From Selaginella moellendorffii (taxonomy: Eukaryota > Streptophyta > Lycopodiopsida > Selaginellales > Selaginellaceae), in contig NW_003314261.1 in NCBI RefSeq assembly GCF_000143415.4, forward strand, positions 5,897,841-5,926,164: a stretch of DNA of 28,324 nt, in the 5' to 3' direction. Position 1 is the first letter of the stretch. The number at the start of each line of letters is the position of its first letter. The notes beneath the pieces are model-generated. The model saw nothing but the letters and a program-made list of their open reading frames with translations. It did not search any database and was not told the origin of the DNA. Below, one piece after another: positions 19,075-28,324 of this stretch. The position numbers were made by a program, and so were the translations under genes.

Positions 19075-21140
19075 TCATAATCTTTTCTGCATTATTTGCA
19101 GTTGATACTCTAATTGTTGAACAATAAGTGTTCTTTCAAATCCTTGTTTGTCATGAGTGGGCTCCACAAAGTTTGCTTCCAAAACTCCTAAATAACCTTA
19201 AAGAATGTATCAAAGACCAATAGTAGAATAGTAAAACTTGCCATAGACACCTCGCCCTTATTTTCGTGATGAATTCCATATTTTCCAAAAGGGCTGTCAT
19301 ATATTAAATGAGAAAAATGATCTTTTTGAATGATTGGTTACCTTAATAAGTCGGTTTTTGTGGTAGACATTAAATCCTTGTATATCTATTTGTTGTGTGT
19401 ACCAAAAGTGTACTTTTGCAGATATCTACATTCAAAGTTGAATAAATATCAAAGAAAATTTTAATAATGGGGACAACTACTTTTAAATCATTTTGAAACT
19501 TGAAATTAAGATGCTCTATATGCATTGCATCACTCCTTATGTCAGAGTGTTCAACTTCTTGATTTCGAAGAGTGATCTTGAAGTTTTTTGGTAGATGCAA
19601 ATACAACATTGAAATATATACCTACAAACCTGAGTGGATGAGAAAGTGTATTTTAAATTTTTTCTTACCCGTAAAGAAACTTTGTACAGGAAAAAGTGTT
19701 TAATACTGGAATACTTTTTTGCCATTTCACATTGTATGTCATGTTGACCATTTCTAATTTGGATATCCTTGATGGGTGTCAGAAAAGTAAAATTTTAAAA
19801 TATAAAACATACATGAGGATCAGATTTGAAGTCTAGTTCAATTTGTTGCTCGTCATTCTCCCATAGATTATAGATAATTATTCTTGTCCCTTGGTCATTA
19901 ATTTTCTTGAACTTGAATAGTAGAGACACATAACTTAAGATTATTGATCTAGAGTACCTACTTGGCTATGAATAGATCCTTCATTTTGATAAGGACTCCA
20001 TTTAGTGATTACGTCCATACAAATTTTCCAATCTTGATGTGTACATTTATGGATCTCTTTTAACTCAAGCCCATTTCCTTCATAATCCAGCTGCAAATAT
20101 GAACAATGTGATGTATACACATCTAAGAGAATTTATCCACTCAAAACCATTGGAACTATAATATCTTGCTGCACTGTATCACAGAGAAAGCTATAAGAGA
20201 GTAATCCCACACTTTGAATAAATCTGTACACAATGTTAAATAAAGTGGCAAAAAATATGGCAGTCAACTCTTATACCTGTCACCTACTGCAGTGTTTGAT
20301 TTTGAAAATACAATGACATCTGCACCAAGGCGCATTGTACTTGTCTTGAAACCATTTCCATCTGGTAGTATAAATAATATTAAAAAATGTAAAAAAAAAG
20401 ATGGCACTTACATTGTCCAATTGTTCTACTGGCTGTGTCATTTACAGAATACCCAAAGGACATACATTGTCGCAAATGATCAAGAGTCATTCCACCACCA
20501 TTGTCTAAATTAACAAATACAATGTTACTTGCATAAAGAAAGAAAAAAGGAAAAAAAAAATGTCTTACAAACCTTCAAACAAAAGCATTGGCATGCCATT
20601 AACTGGATTCTTGAGAACATCTATGTTGGCAAATGTCGCTCCATTTGTTGTCTAGTCGAGTGCATTATCAAGCAGCTCTGCTATTGCTGCAAAAAGTGTA
20701 AGATCATGCATTAGAAAAAAAAGAGGAACAGTGATATGCCTATTTGAATTACCACCAAAAGCCCACTTGTGGCTTCTTGCATTAGAATGAAGGAATTTGG
20801 GATGCATTTGTACGTGGTCCATTCCAGCTACAAAACCACGTAATGAGTTACTTCCTTAAAAAGCAGTCATAATGAGCAAGGACCTGGCATTGTTTGTGCA
20901 TTAGAACCATCGTAATTTCCTGCTTTCCAAAACTAGGAACATTGTCTTGGCTGCTGTGTACAAACAACTGTTTTATCATTCTGTGCGGCATCCCCCTGAT
21001 TTGGGAAAAACTCAAGAAAGTCGGCAGGCATGCACTCGATCTTAGGTTTCTTGTACTGGTTGCCGGCAACACCAGCTCTTGTCTTTCCAAAATTGGTGGA
21101 CTTGTTTAGAATCAGACAGGGATTGATGCCTCTGGCAGTG
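19075..21140 (-). pseudogene. Plant MORC-type GHKL ATPase, decayed (two in-frame TAGs)
   Basis: Read on the minus strand, well-formed exons reproduce plant MORC proteins in order. PRQC...FWKAGNYDG is in about 21140-20884. AGMDHVQMHPKFLHSNARSH is in 20827-20753 and AIAELLDNALD in 20686-20573. DNGGGMTLDHLRQCMSFGYS is in 20504-20412 and YGNGFKTSTMRLGADVIVFS in 20361-20277. VGLLSYSFL starts at 20211, LDYEGNG in 20090-19972, and then come RIIIYNLWENDE, LPKNFKITLRNQEVEH and GVLEANFVEPTHDKQGFER (about 19190). MORCs are nuclear ATPases that compact chromatin and silence transposons. The ATP-site motifs (ELLDN, DNGGGM, GxYGNGFKTS) and GT-AG junctions are intact. TAG at 20935-20933 replaces the Gln/Arg before FWKAG and TAG at 20654-20652 lies within LDNALD*TTNGA; an extra A near 19085 shifts the frame. 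Confidence 0.88.
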
Positions 21141-22145
21141 AGCTCTTAGTCCCCTCCCATCCTTATGTGGGCCTTCAAGCACTCAATGATACAGTTTGAG
21201 AATGCAAAAGTTACAGAGATTCAGAAACAGTGCAACTAAAGAAACGTGCGTAACATATAGTCTGGTGTCGTTTTGTTGAGCACACATATACCTAGATGCA
21301 TAATGCCCTGTCACGACACAATTTTATTTTCTAATTGAGTTTCAAGTGTGGTCTTTTGAATGCAACCTATTCTGTGACCACACACCAATCAAATTCATTT
21401 CTAATCTTTCCAATTAAAGACACATGGGTATCATAATCATTACAAACAACTGTTCACTGTTCATTTTTACACTGCTTGCTGATCATTTTTTTCTAAAGTC
21501 TTACAATCTTGTCACTGATAGCAGTCCTATTTTCACTCTTGCAAAGAGATGGAATTCCAATTGGAATAGTATGTATTCTCCATTTGAGTGGGATGGCCGT
21601 TCCTGAAACATTTTTTTTTTCTGTGAAAAGTATGGTGCAATACCTTAGCCAAGCTGGGAGACAACAGAGCCTAGAGGGCATGTATACAAGTATTAGTTAC
21701 TGGGTTTGTGTTTTTCTGGTAACTGAATATCATGCACCATTACAAGATTTGAAGTCCATGTTGTGAAACTTTAGAAGCAACTTTGTTTTTTGCTGGATCC
21801 TTGGATAAGCTGTGATCATTTCCAGCACAACTCAATCATCGATTTGATGGTATGTACTGTTTTAAGGACATATTGAGTTTTTTAGAACAAAAAGAATGTG
21901 CAGCCAGAAACCTCACTTAGGCTTTCAACTGCCTAGGTAAAATGGAAATCTTATTTTCTTAAGAGCCAATCATGCTGACTTTTGATGGGCATCTGCAGTG
22001 GTGTTTTGAGCAGTGGGAGTTGGAAGTGAAGGGAATTATATGCTGGCTGGGTGAGTTCTACCTTTTCAAAGTCAGTTGATAAAATTATAAACTACAAATT
22101 AACTTTATAAACGATAGATTTCTACTTCTTCCGTTATGTTTTCAG
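21141..22145. other. No confident gene; possible upstream exons of the C2-IPPc fragment
   Basis: Short frames only. A candidate exon ending at GCTGGCTGG|GTGAGT (about 22050) reads ELEVKG, which could be the first strand of a C2 domain. Its phase does not join the next exon cleanly, so it is not called. Confidence 0.4.
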
Positions 22146-22821
22146 AGGTTTTTACATGCAAATGAAAGACCGCTAGGTTGCTATGCTGGATTGGATTGCC
22201 AGGTGCGGTCAGGCAAGAGAAACAGGTCTTGTCCCCACATTCACATGCAACATTCCTCTTTTTTCTTTCCTCTGCTACCTGACTGCTTCTCTGTTTTGGG
22301 CTGCTCCCAGATTCGGGTCGGAGCGATCGAGCAAGATGGATCCATTAGAGTTAATCAGAGCTTCACTTTTGACATCAAGGATCCAAATGTACAATTTTTG
22401 CAGCTTTGCAAGTTTTTTTCTACTGACGAGTTTGGGTGGTTGGGCAGAATGCAGTTCTGCTGTTACACGTTGTTTCTAAGACACGTTTTGGAGGAGAAGA
22501 CTCGCTTGGGATTTCTACGGAAGTTCATGTTGCTGATCTTCTCGTTAAAAAGGGAGGTCTGAGGAAGGTGTCTTTTCTCCTTGTGCCACCTTATTGCTCT
22601 GTTTCATTTCAGGTGGTCAAGATGGAAAAACCAAGTGGTATGATCTTTCTGGGAAGAGATTAATGCCGGGGAAGGTGATCAGTCTGTTCGCTTGACTTTT
22701 AAAAATGTTCGTTGTTGTCGTGTATTTGCAGGTTTTAATGGACTTAGATGCAAGAATAGCTGAACCCGAGCATGATATCAGTGTTTTCTTGGGTACATGG
22801 AATGTAGGAAATGCAAGACCG
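22146..22821 (+). pseudogene. C2 domain-inositol polyphosphate 5-phosphatase fragment (five exons)
   Basis: Five consecutive exons, 22146-22202, 22311-22388, 22448-22556, 22613-22674 and 22732-22821, keep phase across GT-AG introns of 56-108 nt. The first four give a C2-like beta-sandwich: GCYAGLDCQIRVG, NQSFTFDIKDPN, AVLLLHVVSKTRFGGEDSLG, TKWYDLSGK. The fifth adds the beginning of an IPPc catalytic domain, DISVFLGTWNVGNARP, the hallmark first strand of type II inositol 5-phosphatases. The remainder of the catalytic domain (including the WLGDLNYR-type and PAWCDRIL-type motifs) is absent downstream, where minus-strand OB-fold exons follow instead. The start is also missing. This is best seen as a captured or duplicated gene fragment rather than an active enzyme. 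Confidence 0.82.
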
Positions 22822-23461
22822 GTATGTCAGCTATAATTTTGGACCAATTTGCTGATCTTTGGTAGCTCAGGCTGTGGATTTGTCATCGTGGCTTATTACA
22901 AAGAGCAAGCATGCTGAATTGCTCTAAGAAACCTTTACTTCTTCTTGGTACATATCCATTTCATTTGAGGATTCAAAAAGTGCAGTGTCACCTCCTTTCC
23001 TTTGTTAAAAAATATAAATAAAATACAAGAGATCTTTTCCAGTGTTCATCAAGGGGAATTCGTTTTCATTTTATCATCAAAAGAAAACTTAGTATCAAGA
23101 AGGTAAGTTAGGGCGAGTAAGCAATGGGCAGAGACTGACCACCACAATTCCTATAAGCCCGTGATTGGAGTTCGTTAATGATATCAACATTGAAGCCACG
23201 TAACAAAGGTAGTGTGGGATTAAACTTGCAAGCTTGGTCCGAATTTGTTTTGAAGCAGGTTCATTCCAGTTCAAAACCAAGTCATCCACGTTTCATAGAC
23301 ATTCTAACCTTTGATGTCAATCTAATAGAAATTGGTTAACTTAAGTACAGAGTTTCATTACCAGCGTAAAGTTGATATACACAGTTGTAAGGTTATGGTT
23401 TATATAACCATTTTATTGTGAGGAGCACTTGCATTTTTTATTTACTCCCAGTATAAGCCCT
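22822..23461. other. No gene recognised
   Basis: A single 64-codon minus-strand frame (23095-23289) has no recognised features. The C2-IPPc reading frame does not continue here. Confidence 0.5.
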
Positions 23462-25599
23462 TCATTTTTTGGATGATGGTACAAAACCAATTACATCATT
23501 AGATACATCTAGCACAAACCTCCCCACGGGTGGATGTTTTATCATTTGTGTCTTGACATGTGTCGAATCCTTTTTCCAGCTCGTAAGAATTGGTTCTTTA
23601 GAACCGTAAAGATGATCAACTAAGTATGATGGAATGTTAACATCCCTGGTCGTATTTTCCACGTGTATCTTCCCCTTTAAAGTCATAAGCTGTTTCACTG
23701 GGCCAACATACTTGCACACAGCACACACTGCAGTGTCTTTAGATGTTCTTTGTGTCACTATTGTATCACATGAGCTGCAAATGGTATGGATAAAAATAGG
23801 ACGCAGCCTATCTATCTCAAACCATCCTGGCACCTGTAATTGATTTGATGTCTGTTTTAGCATGTATTATATCTCATGTGGCTTACCCCATTACAACATA
23901 TAGCAAGACTCCGGTATAAGGCTGTTAAAAAATGGTTCTTTGCTGGATCAAGTATGCATGTGACGATAGTCATTCCAGAGACATTCGCTCTTTTAAATAC
24001 ACCATCTCCTTGTAAGTTTATAAAGCACCAGCTAGGAGCAGTTTCCGAAAGGAATTCATTTAGCATCTCTCTGAATATATATATATTGCTTGCTAGGAAT
24101 TTTACCTGGCACAAGTAAAATTGGGATCTATCAGTAATAGAATAAGTAAGTAATTATTCTATTACAGTTAACGTGTCGCTGGAGTCTCCATTGTCTGCAA
24201 CTGTGATCTCAGCAGTATTATGTGCTAGGCTGTTGACCTTAATCATGACAGCTTCAATAGATCCAATTGAATCACGTCCCCTATGCATGTTAGTAAACTC
24301 TGCTATGCTTATTGTGGGCACAGACAGTCGCAACAAAGGAGGACTGTGCTGGAATTCTTCAACTATGGTTGTGTCCATGATCTTCAGAGTAAATCCCCAT
24401 GTCCCCCTATCATATTTTGGGACTGTGGGGATAACTTCAAAACCATACAACTTGAGCCATTTTCCTCTGGTAAATCCTGTGCATGTTTCTCTGCTACTTC
24501 GTGGAACATCCATATAGTAATAGTTTCAGTGCCACCAAAGTCAGTCATGTCTACATGCAGTCGATTGCCTCCATGCACAAGGCCTCATTTGAGACCGTAG
24601 CTGTTGAGTGTATACCCTGCAAACATTAACGTGCTTGCACTCTCGTCAATGCCAGTTATTTCAATTGCTGCTGAGATTTCCATATGTTGGAGTTGCTTGA
24701 TGTTTGTAATTTGCTGTGTTTCCATAGAAGATAAAGCTACAAGATTTTATCAAGGTTAGTAATTCTACAGTTTGTTTTCTAAATTACCTTGACCAACCGA
24801 AACATTAGCTGTATATGCAATGGAGTCTTCCCTGTGCGTTTCTTCATGAGGTGTTTCATCTTTGTTTGAAACATATTTCACATTTAATTATTCTTAGCTA
24901 AAACATAACATACCTCCATCAGTAGCTAATGCTCTTGATTTCAGACAATCTAATTGTCATTAAAAAAACATAGAAAGTAAAAGAAATGTTTGGATGGACT
25001 TTAAAATAACTTTTTTTTTGCAATTTGTACCTTCATTAACAACGCTGGTGTCTTCCTGACATGGTTCTGTAACTTTGAAAAAAGAAAGATTGCAAGTGTT
25101 TAGAAAAAATAGTAAAGTCATTTTTTTTGCTTTGTAACCTTCATCGATGATGGCAGTATCTGCCTTTTTTGATTCCGATTGGTCTGTAGGAATTTAAAAA
25201 CTTTTAGGAAAACAAAAAAATGAAAATTGTGTAATATTGTTATACCTTTTCCTTGCATATTCTCAATTTCCATCTCACATGCTTTGTGTTTTCTTCTTTG
25301 AACCTCAGCTGTGCATTCTTCAATGCAATCCCTGGAAATTCAGACAAACTAATAACGAAAATACCTTCTTCAACATCATTTATCGGAGGAATTGTGGTCA
25401 ATGTGTCTTTAAGCCTCTTTCGATTGCTCTCTCTTGGTGCCTTTGAAGGTCCAAGCACTTTAAAAATAGCTTTGGAAATGTGTGTACAAACCAAGAGTGT
25501 CTCTTTCCATCTCTTTATCGTTACCTGACCTAAAAATAAATCCCCTCTTTTAAAATTAATAATATTTGGACAAATGTGAAAGGTATCTAGAGAGGGCAA
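23462..25599 (-). pseudogene. OB-fold/zinc-ribbon (RPA70-related?) gene, decayed
   Basis: Minus-strand exons lead to a clear C-terminal half. LHVDMTDFGGTETITIWMFH looks like the first strands of an OB fold. SIGSIEAVMIKVNSLAHNT and ITVADNGDSSDTLT (exon ending 24166) continue into VKFLASNIYIFREML (24105-23887). The last exon (23833-23462) holds the zinc ribbon C-x2-C-x14-C-x2-C (CSSC...CAVC) and ends at TGA. The layout (tandem OB folds, then an OB fold with a zinc site) recalls RPA70, but sequence similarity is weak, so the family is uncertain. Upstream come a run of tiny phase-1 exons and an acidic, possibly coiled-coil region (about 25600-24790). TGA at 24587-24585 and a frameshift near 24480 break the frame. 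The 5' end is not well defined. Confidence 0.6.
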
Positions 25600-25781
25600 T
25601 TCATTAGACGATCAACAAATGAGTTCAGCAATTGTTATCTAGGTGGATCACTCGGATGAAAGGAAGGATATTGTATTTTATGGCTGAGATACACTATAAT
25701 GAGGTATATGGTCAATACTTTGGCCCGAACTAAATGTATACTTTGGCTGAATATTGTATTTTATGGGTGAGCATTGTATAC

Positions 25782-26597
25782 ATCGGCCCAGTTTGCAGCG
25801 TTGCCAATTGGCCGCTTCATGGCTGCACTATTGCCCACCAGGGTCTACTACACGGGCTCAGGGTTTTTCACTCAATCCAGGGCTCTTCATCAAGAAGGAG
25901 CGTCTTCATCACCATCTTCACCAATGTTGGCTCTGCAGTTGGGAATGGTGGTGTTTGTGTGGTCTTCATCATCATACCATAACTTTCTACAGGATGAAGT
26001 TCCATTTCTACAATGAGCTCTTGCTGGTGATCACCACTCAGGTAAGAAAACAAGCTTTTCTTGCTTGCTTTCCTTTGAAGTGTTTTGGTCGAAGTCAACT
26101 TGGATGGGCTGGTCTTTTGCGAAAGAATCTGGTGGAGCTACTATCTCGCGTGATTATATCATGAATACTATCTTGCGTGTTCGACAGGACTTTGCATGAC
26201 AAGGTAAGCGTTAAGGACCTGTCAAGGATCTAGTTCTTCCTCTCCTTTGTCTTTGCGTACTACGCACTCCCATGCTACTTCCTCAGCATTCTCTCCTCCA
26301 TCCCTGGGTTTGCTGGGCCTTCTCCATCTCGGTCCTGGCACAGCATCTCAGGTTGGGCTTCCAGAAGCTTGGCCTCGACTGGGATCTGCATAGAAATCCT
26401 CTTGTCCTCTATTCTTCATCATTGCAAACGTCATCATGGGCTACATCCTCATTGCTTACATAATGTTGTCAGCTTACTAATGGACCAACTTCTACAATGC
26501 CAAGAAGTTTTCAAACTTCTCTAGCTACCTGTTTACGTCTAAGGGCCAGTTCTACGACATACACATGGACATGGAATTTTTTGAGTCTGTAGTTATT
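25782..26597 (+). pseudogene. OPT oligopeptide transporter fragment, frameshifted
   Basis: Plus-strand pieces in changing frames follow plant oligopeptide transporters in order. QFAALPIGRFMAALLP is followed by a frame change to FSLNPGLFIKKE, then FITIFTNVGSAVGNGG and KFHFYNELLLVITTQ with a GTAAG donor. Next are LGWAGLLRKNLVE, RTLHDK with a second donor, FVFAYYALPCYFLSILSSI, and WTNFYNAKKFSNFSSYLF with TSKGQFYDIH to about 26570. These are membrane proton-coupled peptide or metal-chelate importers. N-terminal and C-terminal parts are missing, several indels shift the frame, and a TAA precedes WTNFYNAK. It is more degraded than the neighbouring minus-strand pseudogenes. Confidence 0.82.
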
Positions 26598-26662
26598 TGA
26601 ACAAAGATCATGGTTTCTATCCATTGTCTCAATAAAGTGATTTTGACTTCAGAATTATGCTT

Positions 26663-27437
26663 TTACATCAGCTTTCCTTTCAAAGCTATTTCTAAGAGTT
26701 CCATGGCATCTTTAAATGGATTGTAGTCGAAAATTACTTCAGCATGATTTGGATCAATTTGCATCGCTATTCCTTCTAGTCGAATTGGATGCCATTCTCT
26801 AGGATTTATTTTCTGATGTAAATCCGTTAGTCTCTCTAGGAGCTTTTCCGACATGTTTCGATTCATGCGGCAACAAGTCTTAATGGGGACTCCAAAACCA
26901 TAGTGCAGTGTGGTGAAGGTGTACTGCGTTATACCGTTGGTTTTTGTTGTATAGATCCTCTGGATCTCATTTTTCTTTGGAAGCTCATTTCTTTTTCTAA
27001 CTCTTTTGCTGCTTAATTTTTCAGCTATGACAACCGCCAGGCCTGTGAAGTTAGTTGCCAGTTTCGGAATTCAATAAATGTTAATGTTCAATAATTACCT
27101 GAAGCGACATCTTCATTTCTATGGAACTTGCGGAAACGTCAAATTTTTCTTTCATATTCATCTATGAGCCTAGAACAGCCTTGTCTTGTGTCAAAACCAT
27201 AAATATAATCTTCCGGTGCGCATCCCATGACGTTTAGATATCTAACCTGTTTATCATTAGGATAGAACCTACAGAAAAGAGAACAATATGAATCATACAT
27301 CAAAGTATAATATCACACCTTTGGTTTATTTTTGTGTCACGATTCCATTTTCGTTCTTTTGCCTTGTCATTCAAACTTTTCAATGCTTCTTCCCATTTTT
27401 CATCTTCCCCCATTTGTATCTCTTGTGCTTCACTCAT
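26663..27437 (-). pseudogene. Unrecognised three-exon gene with one in-frame TGA
   Basis: Exons 27437-27319, 27268-27099 and 27042-26663 join in phase through GT-AG introns of 50 and 56 nt, giving 222 codons interrupted only by TGA at codon 83 (27141-27139). I do not recognise the family. The N-terminus is charged and helical (GEDEKWEEALKSLNDKAKER). Exon 2 holds YPNDKQVRYLNVMG...CSRLID, which resembles the short helical 'DKQ..YL..MG....LID' motif found in assorted DNA-metabolism and phage proteins; this is a weak analogy. Exon 3 has a basic stretch (SSKRVRKRNELPKKNE), a beta-rich part (TNGITQYTFTTLHYGFGVP) and a helical end (NPFKDAMELLEIALKGKLM). The consistent splice structure argues that it was a real gene. 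Confidence 0.6.
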
Positions 27438-28324
27438 GTTGCCGGTATGACCTAGATATGTAAGTACATGTCTTTTCATTTTTCTTACTTATGACACGTC
27501 ATCTGCTGCATACGTTACAGTTTGGACAGTGTATGTTTAAGTTTTGGACGTTGTCTAAAGTCGTAAAGTTATCATCAACATGATTGAAGCTTTGCAATTT
27601 TTTTTTACAGATGAATGGTCTTGTTTGGATGCTTTACATTCTTTGATCGGAATATGGTGGTTCTGGTATATAGCAGATTCTTATATATCAATGTTTCTGT
27701 AATGACATATTGTTCTTAAAAGGCTGGTATTCGTAGTAGATTTCTTGCAAGCTCTGGTGAGAGTAGTGAGCTTTGTTACAATAAAAAGATGTAGATGTTC
27801 GCCTGTTGTGGCATAGCAGTTTTTAGGTTTCTGCTAGCTCAGTTCTTAATTAATATAGTAGTACATGTTTTATACATTTTAATTAATAAATATTTATGTT
27901 AATTATTTAATATTTGAATCTATATTCGTCATACCTAACACTAGTTGCTCAATCAAATTTTATTTGGCCTTTTCTGTTCCCATCCTCAATGTTCTTCATG
28001 ATCTTTCATGCTATAAATAGGTATATATATTTATTAAATATAAATATATGCTTGTTTATAGGATGATTAATTCCACATATACTTGCTATAAGGAACATGA
28101 TGTTAACATTAACATATTTAGACGTAAAATAAGGGTTAAAAATAATTAAACGTAGACTAAGGTTTTAAAACACATCTCCTAGGATACATCACCACTATTT
28201 GGTGGTAATACTCCTACCTGCTTCGGTGATAGCGCTCTATTGCATGTAATTATGCTACAGTGCATTGTCAAGCGAGCCGTGAGACTACAATTGAATCGGA
28301 GTGCCCACGCTCATCATGGGAATG
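27438..28324. other. AT-rich end of the window, no gene seen
   Basis: No open frame of note and no recognisable RNA gene. The last ~170 bases are somewhat less AT-rich and may belong to a feature beyond the window edge. Confidence 0.5.

Noticed and set aside
1-28324. CRISPR arrays, bacterial operons, tRNA or rRNA genes
   Set aside because: Genes have spliceosomal introns and plant promoters; no regularly spaced repeats or cloverleaf/rRNA sequences were seen.

Overview
This window looks like nuclear DNA of a land plant, most likely a lycophyte of the Selaginella type. Genes are compact, with short GT-AG introns (mostly 40-190 nt). The families are plant-specific or plant-like: a two-LIM actin-binding protein, a germin-like protein, a thaumatin-like protein, a plant-type MORC ATPase and an OPT transporter. 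A MiAMP1-type antimicrobial peptide also occurs; that family is patchy and better represented outside flowering plants. The genus is an inference, not something the sequence proves. A run of exactly 100 Ns (16309-16408) marks an assembly gap.

Layout. 1-2330 is AT-rich and gene-poor, apart from a GC-rich island at about 600-890 with tandem G-box repeats and a hairpin. 2387-2713 is an intact MiAMP1-like secreted peptide gene. 2725-5125 is a rearranged neighbourhood: a second copy of that gene has been broken, its 5' half lying in direct orientation (about 3590-3915) and its 3' half and downstream flank inverted (about 5125-4297). The promoter/start segment of the broken copy is itself flipped in a micro-inversion. 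5193-10747 is a dense, GC-richer gene block on the plus strand: a DUF1853-family protein, a two-LIM protein, a germin-like protein and a CDK/MAPK-like kinase with one in-frame TAG. 10968-12039 on the minus strand is a thaumatin-like protein. 12240-14330 is AT-rich with nothing recognisable.

14334-27437 is a graveyard of once intron-containing genes. On the minus strand: an RPA70 homologue with one TGA, a MORC-type GHKL ATPase with two TAGs, an OB-fold/zinc-ribbon protein with one TGA and a frameshift, and an unrecognised three-exon gene with one TGA. On the plus strand: a five-exon C2-IPPc (inositol 5-phosphatase) fragment and a frameshifted OPT transporter fragment. Splice sites and domain motifs are largely preserved while reading frames are broken, so the decay looks recent.

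The left half carries three secreted, defence-type proteins: MiAMP1-like, germin-like (PR-16 class) and thaumatin-like (PR-5 class). The right half is dominated by single-stranded-DNA-binding OB-fold genes plus a chromatin-silencing type ATPase. That could be a segmental duplication or the cargo of a large transposon such as a Helitron; no Rep/helicase or transposase is visible here.
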